From the NCBI RefSeq assembly GCF_034377145.1, contig NZ_CP139707.1, positions 1,497,001 through 1,561,000 of the forward strand: 64,000 nucleotides of DNA. Direction: 5' to 3'. Positions 40,444-48,660 of this stretch are shown in pieces. The stretch comes from Sulfitobacter sp. OXR-159. Its GTDB lineage: Bacteria > Pseudomonadota > Alphaproteobacteria > Rhodobacterales > Rhodobacteraceae. Within the stretch, counting starts at the first letter, position 1; each line of letters begins with the position of its first letter. The translations under genes were made by a program, and so were the position numbers. The notes under the pieces are model-generated. The model saw only the letters and a list, made by a program, of their open reading frames with translations. It had not been told where the DNA came from and searched no databases.

Positions 40444-41304
40444 TCAACCGCCCGCGGGCAGGTGGCGGGCGATGAGATCGGTAAAGTCTTCGGGAGCGTT
40501 CAGCGCGTCGATGTCGGCAGGGGTGATGGTGACGCCCCATTTGGACATCGCCTCATATCGCGGTTGGCGGTGTGACAGGGCAGCGGCATAGGTCCAGCGG
40601 ATGAAATCGTCGGGGTTCACCGCGTCTTCGGTTATGTTCTTTTCGGCCAGATAATCGGCCCATGCCCGGGTAAGGAATTCGGGCTGATAGGCCATCGGTT
40701 TGGGCGCTTTGTCGAAACGGCGGATGAGTTCCTCGGTATGGGCCTCGTCGCCCTTGATCCAGACCAGCAGGCATTCCTCGGCCAATTGCTGCAACAGCGG
40801 ATCGTAGGGGTCTTCGGGGTCGACCCATTCGCAGATCGAGCCACCGGTGTCGCAGATGAAATGCGGATAGCCATAGAGCGCCTCGGCGCGGGTGGCGAAA
40901 TAGGCGGTGTCTTCCAGGGCGCTGATCTCGGCCCGACGGAAGGCCTCTTGGCGTTTGGCGTATTCCGCCATGGGCAGGCCGCCGCGCGACGGATCGCCCG
41001 GCTTGCCTAGCCACGTGGCCACGGGCGATAGATTGTCGAAGGTGATATTGGACCCGATGTAGATGCTGTCGCTGAGCAGCAGATCGCGCAGGAAGGGCAC
41101 CTTCATCGCCTCGGCTTTGGCGTTGTCGGCGATCAGTTCGCCCAGATAGCGGGTGCCGATACGGTAGTCGATGGAGTAGTGAAACCAATCTCCGCTGGCG
41201 CGCAGCAGGCTGGACAGATGGGTCTTGCCCAAGCCCGACATGCCAAAGATCAGAACTTTGCGGCGCGGGGCCGCGCGCCAGTCATCAGCCGTGGGGTAGA
41301 GCAT
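40444..41304 (-). CDS. P-loop ATPase of unknown function
   Basis: 286-residue protein with a clear Walker A at the N-terminus (IFGMSGLGKTHLSSLLRASG) and a kinase-like layout, including FICDTGGSICEW and LLVWIKGDEAHTEELIRR. No transmembrane segment. I think it is a conserved Roseobacter-group protein, but I know no function. It is 12 bases downstream of an EamA transporter gene and 57 bases upstream of metA, so these genes may form one transcription unit. Confidence 0.82.
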   Translation of the reverse strand: MLYPTADDWRAAPRRKVLIFGMSGLGKTHLSSLLRASGDWFHYSIDYRIGTRYLGELIADNAKAEAMKVPFLRDLLLSDSIYIGSNITFDNLSPVATWLGKPGDPSRGGLPMAEYAKRQEAFRRAEISALEDTAYFATRAEALYGYPHFICDTGGSICEWVDPEDPYDPLLQQLAEECLLVWIKGDEAHTEELIRRFDKAPKPMAYQPEFLTRAWADYLAEKNITEDAVNPDDFIRWTYAAALSHRQPRYEAMSKWGVTITPADIDALNAPEDFTDLIARHLPAGG

Positions 41305-41316
41305 GGGTCACCAAGG

Positions 41317-42249
41317 TTAAGTGCTTTCTTTGCCCTGATTACCCCAGTGTTTGACAAGACGCCAGATGCGGCCATCGAGCACCAGAAGGCCGAGCGCCAG
41401 CAAGGCAAAGCCGCTGTAGGCGGCAGGGCGCAGGGTTTCATCGCGCAGCCATGCGCCCAGCAGGATCGCGACGGGTGCGACCAGCAGCGTGACCAGCATC
41501 AGGTTGCTGCTGCCCGCCATGCCCAGCACCCGGTAATAAAGCAGATAGGCCAGCGCCGTGGCAGCCAGCGCGTAATAGGCAATGGCCATGAGCGTGGCCG
41601 GGGCAAGGTCGAGCGTCAGCGGCCCTTCGACCACCCATGCCAGCGGCAGCATGATCAGCGTGGCCCCTGTCAGCATCCCGGCGGCGGCCAGTTGCGGCGG
41701 CTGGTCCGGCAGCAGTTTGCGCGCGCAGACACCCGCCATGGCATAGGACATCGCCCCGCCCAGCACGGCAAGCTGCCCAAGGCTGCCGAGGTCGAAATTC
41801 GTGAGGTTTTCCAACCCGATGGCGGTGCTGACCCCGGCAAAGCCAAGGCAGACGCCAATCGCCTTGCGCGGGGTGATGCGCTCATCCGCGAGAAAGATCG
41901 CGGCGGCCAGCACGCCAAAGATCGCCGTGGCGGCATTGAGGATTGAGGTCAGGCCAGAGGGGATATGCAGCTGCCCCCATGCCATCAGCGAGAAGGGGAT
42001 CACATTATTCAACAGCCCCATCAGCAGGAAGGCCGCCCAGATGCGCGGATCGCGCGGCAGCGGCAAGCGCATAACGGCGACCGCTCCCCAAAGCACCAGC
42101 ATTGCCCAGAACACCCGATGCGCGACTGAGGTCAGCGGCCCGATCTCATCCAGCGCCACCCGCACGGCGACAAAGGACGCGCCCCAGAGCAGAGCGAGAA
42201 AGCCCATTTCAATCCAAGCGCGCGGGGGGATGGTTTTCTGTGTGATCAT
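41317..42249 (-). CDS. DMT-superfamily (EamA) transporter
   Basis: 310-residue integral membrane protein with ten hydrophobic segments in two EamA repeats (starting WIEMGFLALLWGASFVAVR and LGQLAVLGGAMSYAMAGVCARK). These carriers export metabolites such as amino acids; the substrate is unknown. An internal Met at residue 14 (MGFLALLWG) would be an equally reasonable start. It is the upstream member of the group with the P-loop ATPase and metA. Confidence 0.9.
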   Translation of the reverse strand: MITQKTIPPRAWIEMGFLALLWGASFVAVRVALDEIGPLTSVAHRVFWAMLVLWGAVAVMRLPLPRDPRIWAAFLLMGLLNNVIPFSLMAWGQLHIPSGLTSILNAATAIFGVLAAAIFLADERITPRKAIGVCLGFAGVSTAIGLENLTNFDLGSLGQLAVLGGAMSYAMAGVCARKLLPDQPPQLAAAGMLTGATLIMLPLAWVVEGPLTLDLAPATLMAIAYYALAATALAYLLYYRVLGMAGSSNLMLVTLLVAPVAILLGAWLRDETLRPAAYSGFALLALGLLVLDGRIWRLVKHWGNQGKEST

Positions 42250-42303
42250 GGCTTGGGTTTAGGGCGTTCCACGGATCGGCACGACCCGAAAGATGCGCAT
42301 GCA

Positions 42304-42336
42304 TAAAAAACGCCGCCCGAGGGGATCGGGCGGCGT
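42304..42336 (-). terminator. Terminator of the FadL-like porin gene
   Basis: On the minus strand ACGCCGCCCGA, loop TCCCC, TCGGGCGGCGT, then six T residues. It lies 24 bases after the stop of the porin gene and before the EamA transporter, so the porin is a separate transcript. Confidence 0.92.
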
Positions 42337-42359
42337 GATCTCGACAGCTACGGTGTGGA

Positions 42360-43448
42360 TTAGAAAGTGAAACCTACTTTGACACCAAAGGCCACGGCAT
42401 CGTTGTCTTCGAAGTCCGCTGCCGGGGCAAAGCCCGGAATGGCCGTCTCTGCGTCACCGATGTTGACGTAGCGCACGCCGGTGGTGATTCTCATATTGTC
42501 GCGGGTATAGACGGCGGCCAGCGCGAGGCTTTTGTTGCCATCGGTCGGCCCGAGGTTGGAGGCAAAGCCGCCTTCGGACTTCTCATAGCCAACGGAAGCA
42601 GAGACCGACCAGTTGTCGTTCAGACGGCGGCCCACACCCAGCGAGTAGGTGAAAACATCGTTCTCATAGCTCACGAGGGAAGCGCCACCCGTGGCGCCTG
42701 CATAGGCAGCCGGAGAAATATCGAAGGACGACCAATCAACCCAGCGGATGCCACCGAACAGAAGCGTGTCAGCCGCGATTCCGGTCTGGAAGTCGAGATT
42801 AACCGATTGCGGCGTTTCGATTTCGGTTGTGCTCATGACTGCGCCGAACTCGGTGGTGTCAACGTCATGGTCGATGCTGGAATTATAGGTCAGCGCCACG
42901 CGCATGGCGATGTCGGGGCGCTCATAGGCGACACCAGCAACATAGCCGACGCCTGTGTCGCGATCCCCATCAACCGTATAGCCGCCCACGAAGGGGACAG
43001 CTGCCGTGGCTTCGATGGTTTGCACGCGCAGACCGCCGTGAACGCTGAAGTTGTCGTTCATCCGGTAGCGCAGCAGGCCGGTCAGAGCGTGCGCGTCAAG
43101 ATCAGCCTGCGCCCCTGCGGCGTAGTAGCCGGTCCCTGTGGGATAATCGATGTCAGCGCCAAAGGGCTGGTCATAGATGATCGCATAGGACAGCTTGTCG
43201 TTGATGTCTGCCTTATAGGCGGCGCCAAACTGCATGTAGCTTTCTGTGGCATTGCCTGAATTGCGGCTGCCGAGGGCCGCGACCGAGGTGCCCGAGGTGT
43301 CGGGCGAGATATGCCCGAAGCTGAACTCGGCATAGCGCCCGTTTTCAAACAGGGCGTTGATGGATTGGCCGGACCGATCGATGCCGCCAGCGTGAACAAG
43401 TGCCGTAGATGCCAACAGTGCCGGAATTGCCAAGAAATAGGTTTTCAT
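42360..43448 (-). CDS. FadL/OmpP1-family outer membrane transporter
   Basis: 362-residue outer membrane channel for hydrophobic compounds such as fatty acids. A signal peptide (MKTYFLAIPALLASTALVHA) is followed by the family's N-terminal hatch GGIDRSGQSINALFENGRYAE, with many alternating beta strands and a terminal aromatic residue (FGVKVGFTF). ATG 43448 has GGAGG upstream; fourteen in-frame upstream residues are rejected because they precede the signal peptide. It has its own terminator. Confidence 0.9.
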   Translation of the reverse strand: MKTYFLAIPALLASTALVHAGGIDRSGQSINALFENGRYAEFSFGHISPDTSGTSVAALGSRNSGNATESYMQFGAAYKADINDKLSYAIIYDQPFGADIDYPTGTGYYAAGAQADLDAHALTGLLRYRMNDNFSVHGGLRVQTIEATAAVPFVGGYTVDGDRDTGVGYVAGVAYERPDIAMRVALTYNSSIDHDVDTTEFGAVMSTTEIETPQSVNLDFQTGIAADTLLFGGIRWVDWSSFDISPAAYAGATGGASLVSYENDVFTYSLGVGRRLNDNWSVSASVGYEKSEGGFASNLGPTDGNKSLALAAVYTRDNMRITTGVRYVNIGDAETAIPGFAPAADFEDNDAVAFGVKVGFTF

Positions 43449-43569
43449 TTGCTTTCCTCCCAAGACTTCTGTGCGGTTCCTCCCCGGCACAGGTTAGAAA
43501 TAGTCTAAGCGGATAGCTGCCGTTTGCGTCAATCACTGACCTTGGGTCAGGTTGAAATCTGGGCAAACA

Positions 43570-44439
43570 TTACTTGGGGTGTGCTTTGCGGGTCTCAAAC
43601 CAAATGTTGAGGTAATTGCCCGCAAAAATGATCGCGGCCCCGACGAAGACCCAGACATCGAGCGCTTCGGCATAGAGGAGCATCCCGACGACCGCGATCG
43701 CCGGAAGGCGGACGAAATCAATCGGCACCACCACGGTCGCGGGGGCGAGGCTCAGCGCGTTGGTTAGACAGTAATGCGCAAGCAATCCACAGGCGCCGAC
43801 GAGCAGCAGAAAGGGCATCGTCTCAACAGTAGGTCCGGCGATATCGCCGTCGTAGCCCGCCGAGATCAGGCCAAAGATCAATTGCAGCGTTGTGAGGTAG
43901 AATAGGATCGTGGTGATCCCTTGGCTGCGCGTCAGCCGCTTGGTCAGCACATTGGTCAGGGCAAAGAAGACCGCACAGCCCGCCGCCGCCAGAATGCCGG
44001 TGTTGAGGTTGCCAATATCGGGCCGTGCGACGATGAGAATGCCGATGAACCCCATGACCGCAGCCAGCGCTCGCGTGGCGGTCAACCGTTCGCCCAGCAG
44101 AAAGATCGACAGGACGATGACCCAAAGCGGAGAGGTGAACTCCAGCGCGAAGACCTGCGCCAGCGGAATCAGCGACACGGCGAGGAACCATAGGTTCTGC
44201 CCGGTGAAATGCGCGAGGTTGCGGATAAGTTGTAGGCCAAAGTTGCGGGTGTTGATCTGCCGCCACGCCCCGGTGGCCCAAGCGAGCGACAGGACGATGA
44301 TCACGCCGATCACACTGCGGTAGAGCATCACCTCAAAGGTATCGAACCGTGCCGAGAGTTCACGCCCCGCCACAGCCATGGTCGAGAAAGAGCCGATGGA
44401 GCCGATCATCCAGAGTGCAGCGCGGACGGTTGGGGTCAT
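43570..44439 (-). CDS. DMT-superfamily (EamA) transporter
   Basis: 289-residue inner membrane protein with ten hydrophobic helices in two EamA repeats (second begins LAAAGCAVFFALTNVLTKRL). The N-terminal SIGSFSTMAVAGRELS and EFTSPLWVIVLSIFLLGERL match S-adenosylmethionine/amino-acid exporter-like groups only loosely; the substrate is unknown. The start overlaps the stop of the small monooxygenase gene by four bases, so the two are coupled. It is unrelated in sequence detail to the transporter at 41317. Confidence 0.9.
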   Translation of the reverse strand: MTPTVRAALWMIGSIGSFSTMAVAGRELSARFDTFEVMLYRSVIGVIIVLSLAWATGAWRQINTRNFGLQLIRNLAHFTGQNLWFLAVSLIPLAQVFALEFTSPLWVIVLSIFLLGERLTATRALAAVMGFIGILIVARPDIGNLNTGILAAAGCAVFFALTNVLTKRLTRSQGITTILFYLTTLQLIFGLISAGYDGDIAGPTVETMPFLLLVGACGLLAHYCLTNALSLAPATVVVPIDFVRLPAIAVVGMLLYAEALDVWVFVGAAIIFAGNYLNIWFETRKAHPK

Positions 44440-44777
44440 GTGGGGTCGATCAAGTGGTCGTCACCCTTGGCCTCGTCGCCGATGATTTGGCGGTCGGTGA
44501 TCGGAATGTCGGTGATCTTGTAGCCGCGTGTGATCCCGGCGGTGAGCCTTGCCCAGTCTGAAGCCGCCGTGCGGTTCTGATGCGCCTCAAAGGCTGCGCG
44601 GTCGGTGAAAAGTTCCGATACTTGCCACAAAAGGGGATCGTCGGTTGGGGTCACGTCGAAGCGCAAACACCCCGGCTCGGCACGGGTGAGGCGCAGATGC
44701 GCGTCAAGCCCTGCGCGCACCCGGTCCGCCTCGGCCCGGGTGGCGCAGCGAAGGTGGCCTGTTAGGGCCACCCTCAT
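44436..44777 (-). CDS. ABM-fold small monooxygenase
   Basis: 113-residue single-domain protein of the antibiotic biosynthesis monooxygenase type (ferredoxin-like dimer), with VTPTDDPLLWQVSELFTDRAAFEAHQ as the diagnostic strand-helix segment. Members act on quinols or simple aromatic compounds, or as detoxifying enzymes; the substrate here is unknown. It starts three bases after the guaA stop and overlaps the EamA transporter by four bases, so guaA, this gene and the transporter look co-transcribed. Confidence 0.86.
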   Translation of the reverse strand: MRVALTGHLRCATRAEADRVRAGLDAHLRLTRAEPGCLRFDVTPTDDPLLWQVSELFTDRAAFEAHQNRTAASDWARLTAGITRGYKITDIPITDRQIIGDEAKGDDHLIDPT

Positions 44778-44779
44778 GT

Positions 44780-46342
44780 TTATTCCCACTCGATGGTGCC
44801 CGGAGGTTTCGAGGTGATGTCATAGGTGACGCGGTTGATGCCCGGTACCTCGTTGATGATCCGCGTGGCGGTTTCACCAAGGAAGTCATGGGTGAAGGGG
44901 TAGTAGTCCGCCGTCATGCCATCCACAGAGGTCACCGCGCGCAGGGCGCAGGCGAAGTCGTAAGTACGGCCATCGCCCATCACGCCCACCGTGCGCACAG
45001 GCAGGATCGCCACAAAGGCTTGCCAGATATCGTCATAGAGACCGTGGCGGCGGATCTGATCGATATAGACCGCATCGGCCTCGCGCAGGATCGCCAGCTT
45101 CTCGCGGGTGATCTCACCGGGGCAGCGGATCGCAAGGCCCGGCCCGGGGAAGGGGTGGCGGCCAATGAACGAAGGCGGCAGCCCGAGTTCACGGCCCAGC
45201 TCGCGCACTTCGTCTTTGAACAACTCGCGCAGCGGCTCGACCAGTTTGAGGCCCATCTTTTCGGGCAGGCCGCCGACATTGTGGTGGCTCTTGATGGTGA
45301 CCGAAGGGCCGCCGGAGAAGGAGACGCTTTCGATCACATCGGGATAGAGCGTGCCTTGGGCCAAGAAAGTCGCATCGCCCACGTCTTTTGCGTGTTTCTG
45401 GAACACATCGATAAAGAGCTTGCCGATGATCTTGCGCTTGGTCTCGGGGTCCGAGACACCGTCGAGCTCGCCCAAGAACAACTCTTGCTCGTCAGCGTGG
45501 ATCAGCGGCATGTTGTAGTGGTCGCGGAACATGGTGACGACCTCTTCGGCCTCACCCTTGCGCAGCAGACCGTGGTCAACGAAGACGCAGGTCAACTGAT
45601 CGCCAATGGCTTCGTGAATCAGCACGGCGGCGACGGAGGAGTCCACGCCGCCGGAAAGGCCACAGATCACCTTCTGGTCGCCCACCTGCTCGCGGATCGC
45701 GGCAATGGCTTCCTCACGGTAGGCGCTCATGGTCCAGTCGCCTTTGAACCCTGCCAGACGCACGAAGTTCTCATAGAGGCGTGGGCCGTTGGGGGTGTGG
45801 TGCACCTCGGGGTGGAACTGCACGGCGTAGAAGTTGCGCGACACGTCGCCGGTGATGGCGAAAGGCGCGTTGGGGGAGGTGCCATAGACCTCAAACCCCG
45901 GAGCGATCTTGCTGACGTGATCGCCGTGGCTCATCCAGACCTGTTCACGGTCGGTGGCGAACCAGCCTTCGAGCAGTTCAAGCTGTTGGCCGGTGGGGGT
46001 TACGAAAGCCCGGCCAAACTCGGCGGTGCCGTGACCACGCTCCACATGGCCGCCAAGGCAATGCATCATGACCTGTTGGCCATAGCAGATGCCCAAGATC
46101 GGCACGCCCAGTTCAAACACAGCCTGCGGCGGACGCGGTGCGCCTTCGGCAAACACAGAGGACGGGCCGCCCGACAGGATCACCGCCTTAGGCGCGAATT
46201 CCTTGAGGAAGGCTTCGTCCACCGTGTTGAACGGGTGGATTTCGCAAAAGACGTTCAGCTCCCGCAGGCGACGCGCGATAAGCTGCGTGACCTGGCTGCC
46301 GAAGTCGATGATGAGAAGGCGGTCATGGGTGATATCTGTCAT
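44780..46342 (-). CDS. guaA: GMP synthase (glutamine-hydrolysing)
   Basis: Converts XMP to GMP with ATP and glutamine. The 520-residue product has an N-terminal class I glutamine amidotransferase (nucleophile Cys in GICYGQQVM, His/Glu in [10 protein letters not shown]), the PP-loop ATPase domain ([14 protein letters not shown]), and the C-terminal dimerisation domain ending [11 protein letters not shown] 46342 matches the family start; the longer frame from 46444 was rejected. Head-to-head with the mttB family gene, 199 bases apart. Confidence 0.97.
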   Translation of the reverse strand: MTDITHDRLLIIDFGSQVTQLIARRLRELNVFCEIHPFNTVDEAFLKEFAPKAVILSGGPSSVFAEGAPRPPQAVFELGVPILGICYGQQVMMHCLGGHVERGHGTAEFGRAFVTPTGQQLELLEGWFATDREQVWMSHGDHVSKIAPGFEVYGTSPNAPFAITGDVSRNFYAVQFHPEVHHTPNGPRLYENFVRLAGFKGDWTMSAYREEAIAAIREQVGDQKVICGLSGGVDSSVAAVLIHEAIGDQLTCVFVDHGLLRKGEAEEVVTMFRDHYNMPLIHADEQELFLGELDGVSDPETKRKIIGKLFIDVFQKHAKDVGDATFLAQGTLYPDVIESVSFSGGPSVTIKSHHNVGGLPEKMGLKLVEPLRELFKDEVRELGRELGLPPSFIGRHPFPGPGLAIRCPGEITREKLAILREADAVYIDQIRRHGLYDDIWQAFVAILPVRTVGVMGDGRTYDFACALRAVTSVDGMTADYYPFTHDFLGETATRIINEVPGINRVTYDITSKPPGTIEWE

Positions 46343-46541
46343 GGGGCCGTGATTAGGCCCGTGGGCGCGCTCTGGCAAGTCTCTAGCGGGCCGAAGACAG
46401 GCACCTGCGGCGTTTAATCCGCGGAGGAGGCGCGCGGGCGGCACGCGATGTCGCTTTTTGCCGCTAGGGGACGTTATCCGCGCGAAGGGGGCGCTGGGAA
46501 TGGGCTAGTGACAGGTCAAGAGTTGCGGGAAGGAATGAGCA

Positions 46542-48080
46542 ATGGCGGAATCAGCACGACGGGCACGCGGCGGCGGAGGTGCGGCACGGCGCGCGGCACG
46601 CACGGCCGTCTCCTTTGAGACAGCCCGCTATATCGAGCGTAATATCCCGAACTTCGAAGTGCTGACCGAAGAAGCGTTGCAGATCATCGAGCATAACGCC
46701 GATACGGTGCTGGAAGAGATCGGCGTGAACTTCCCCGACAACCCCGATGCGCTGGCACTGTGGCGTGAGGCCGGTGCCGATGTGCAGGGGGAACGGGTGC
46801 GCATCCCACGGGGGCTGGCGCGCAAGCTGTGCTCTACGGCACCGTCAACGATCACCCAAGTGGCGCGCAACCGGGAGCGGGATGTTGTCATAGGGGGCAA
46901 GAGCCTCGTCCTAGCTCCGGTCTATGGCCCGCCTTTTGTGCGCGATGCCGCCGGGGGACGCCGTTATGCTACGATGGCGGACTTCGAGAAATTCGTGAAG
47001 CTGGGCTATATGTCCAAATGGCTGCATCACTCGGGGGGGACGGTATGCGAGCCGACCGACATCCCTGTGAACAAGCGCCACCTTGATATGCTGCACGCGC
47101 ATATGACGCTCAGCGACAAACCCTTCATGGGGTCGGTGACCGAGCCGTCGCGCGCGCAGGACAGTGTGGATATGTGCGGCATCCTTTTCGGTAAGGACTT
47201 CGTACAGGAAAACACGGTGATGACCTCGCTCATCAACATCAACTCGCCGATGACGTTCGATGATGTGATGATGGGGGCGCTCAAAGTCTATGCCGAGAAC
47301 AATCAGGCCTGCATCATTTCGCCGTTTATCGTTGGGGGGGCGATGGCGCCGGTAAGTGTGGCCGGGACACTGACGCAGGTCTTGGCCGAGACACTGGCCG
47401 GCATTGCCTATAGCCAGCTTGTCCGCCCCGGTGCGCCTGTCATCATGGGCGCTTTCGTGACCTCCATTGACATGAACAGTGGTGCACCAACCTTTGGCAC
47501 GCCGGAAGCTGCGCATATCACCTATGGCGCTGGGCAACTGGCCCGCAGACTGAACCTGCCTTACCGGAGCGCCGGGTCTTTCAACGGCTCGAAACTGCCC
47601 GATGCGCAGGCGGCCTATGAGACCTCCAACAGTCTGAACATGGGGCTTCTTTCCGGGGTGAACTTCATGCTGCACGCCTGTGGCTGGCTGGAAGGGGGGC
47701 TTGTGTCTTCTTTCGAGAAATTCGTCATGGATGCCGACCAACTGGGCACCCTGCATCACCTCGCCCGCGGGGTAGAGATGGACGAGAACGCGCAGGCCAT
47801 GGACGCAATCCGCGAAGTCGGGCCGGGGGGGCATTACCTTGGCTGCGCCCATACACAGAACAACTTCCGCGAGGCGTTTTGGAAATCCGACCTGCTGGAT
47901 TACAAACCCTTCGAGACATGGTCGGATGAAGGGGCGCGCGATACGCAGACCCTTGCCACCGCGCGGGTCGAAAAGATGCTTGCCGATTATCAGCAACCCG
48001 CGCTTGATCCGGCCATTCGCGAGGCGCTTGATGCCTTTGTCGCGACCCGCAAGGCAGCGGAGCCGGATAGCTTTACCTAA
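46542..48080 (+). CDS. Trimethylamine methyltransferase (MttB) family protein, non-pyrrolysine
   Basis: 512-residue TIM-barrel member of the MttB superfamily. The reading frame is continuous, with no in-frame amber codon, so it is a non-pyrrolysine relative like glycine betaine methyltransferase MtgB. The Arg/Gly/Ala-rich start is followed by a conserved core (HSGGTVCEPTDIPVNKRH, INSPMTFDDVMMGALKVYAENN, AGGY-like ends replaced). These paralogues are common in Rhodobacterales and are expected to demethylate quaternary amines to a corrinoid protein or folate, but no corrinoid or methyltransferase partner is beside it. Substrate unproven. Confidence 0.9.
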   Translation: MAESARRARGGGGAARRAARTAVSFETARYIERNIPNFEVLTEEALQIIEHNADTVLEEIGVNFPDNPDALALWREAGADVQGERVRIPRGLARKLCSTAPSTITQVARNRERDVVIGGKSLVLAPVYGPPFVRDAAGGRRYATMADFEKFVKLGYMSKWLHHSGGTVCEPTDIPVNKRHLDMLHAHMTLSDKPFMGSVTEPSRAQDSVDMCGILFGKDFVQENTVMTSLININSPMTFDDVMMGALKVYAENNQACIISPFIVGGAMAPVSVAGTLTQVLAETLAGIAYSQLVRPGAPVIMGAFVTSIDMNSGAPTFGTPEAAHITYGAGQLARRLNLPYRSAGSFNGSKLPDAQAAYETSNSLNMGLLSGVNFMLHACGWLEGGLVSSFEKFVMDADQLGTLHHLARGVEMDENAQAMDAIREVGPGGHYLGCAHTQNNFREAFWKSDLLDYKPFETWSDEGARDTQTLATARVEKMLADYQQPALDPAIREALDAFVATRKAAEPDSFT

Positions 48081-48089
48081 AATAGGACT

Positions 48090-48108
48090 GCGGGGGGCGT
48101 TCCCCCGC
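48090..48108. terminator. Hairpin between convergent mttB-family and DUF6477-type genes
   Basis: GCGGGGG and CCCCCGC pair around GCGTT just after the mttB stop at 48080. The following CTTT on the plus strand is short, so termination efficiency is uncertain. It can serve both convergent genes. Confidence 0.5.
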
Positions 48109-48116
48109 TGCGGCCT

Positions 48117-48413
48117 TTACGCGCTGGGGGTCTGCGCGGCTCTCAAAAAACGCGCTTCGCCGACCATGGCGATCAGCACATCCACATGCCGGATCAGGCT
48201 ATAGCTTGCATCTGCCGTCTTGCGCTGGGTGTCCAACTCGGCCTCGATCTCGGTCAGTTTGATCAGCGCCGTGCCGTGGCGCGGCAGTATGCCAAAGCCC
48301 AATATGCGCGGCAGATGGGTGCCGCGCCGGTAATCCTCGGCTCCGATACGGGCGGCGCGCATCAACAGGCGCGGGCGGTGAAGTCTTTGCAGCATGGTCA
48401 GTAGATCTTGCAT
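48117..48413 (-). CDS. DUF6477-type small protein
   Basis: 98-residue protein, strongly basic, begins MQDLLTMLQRLHRPRLLMRAARIGAEDYRRGTHL in conserved fashion, with RILGFGILPRHGTALIKL and an alpha-helical C-terminus. I assign it to the Rhodobacterales DUF6477 family from memory of this pattern. It has no known biochemical function. It is divergent from the gafA-like gene, and in Rhodobacter capsulatus the small gene next to gafA (rcc01866) has been linked to gene transfer agent output; equivalence is plausible but not shown. Confidence 0.72.
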   Translation of the reverse strand: MQDLLTMLQRLHRPRLLMRAARIGAEDYRRGTHLPRILGFGILPRHGTALIKLTEIEAELDTQRKTADASYSLIRHVDVLIAMVGEARFLRAAQTPSA

Positions 48414-48434
48414 CACAACTCTCCGGTGAACGGG

Positions 48435-48489
48435 GGGGTGAATCACCCCGGATCATCGAAGCATGGCGCAACCTTTCCGGGTGTTGCGC
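48435..48489. promoter_or_regulatory. Two inverted repeats in the DUF6477-gafA intergenic region
   Basis: GGGGTGA and TCACCCC flank a single A at 48435-48449; GCGCAAC and GTTGCGC flank a 10-base centre at 48466-48489. They are close to the DUF6477-type start at 48413 and could be binding sites for one or two dimeric regulators. Confidence 0.4.
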
Positions 48490-48565
48490 GTCATGGCTTC
48501 GCGGCGCACGGCGCATACCGGTGCTGTTTACCTTTTGGAAACAATCATTGCCAAATGCGACGATT

Positions 48566-48582
48566 TTAACCAACGGGTAACC
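48566..48582. promoter_or_regulatory. CtrA binding site upstream of the gafA-like gene
   Basis: TTAA at 48566-48569, seven bases, GTAACC at 48577-48582: the same class of box as upstream of ctrA (20778). It lies about 60-80 bases before the gafA-like start. In R. capsulatus CtrA is known to act on gafA expression. Confidence 0.6.
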
Positions 48583-48597
48583 AAAACATCCATAGGT

Positions 48598-48618
48598 TGT
48601 GAATAACTCTGGGGATAA
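48598..48618. promoter_or_regulatory. Two DnaA-box-like sequences upstream of the gafA-like gene
   Basis: TGTGAATAA at 48598-48606 is the reverse complement of TTATTCACA, a full match to the DnaA consensus TTATNCACA. TGGGGATAA at 48610-48618 is a near match (reverse TTATCCCCA). They are 12 bases apart, just after the CtrA box. Confidence 0.45.
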
Positions 48619-48660
48619 CTCTCCGGCTTGGGGACCCGCCAAAATGGAAGTGGCAGTCAA

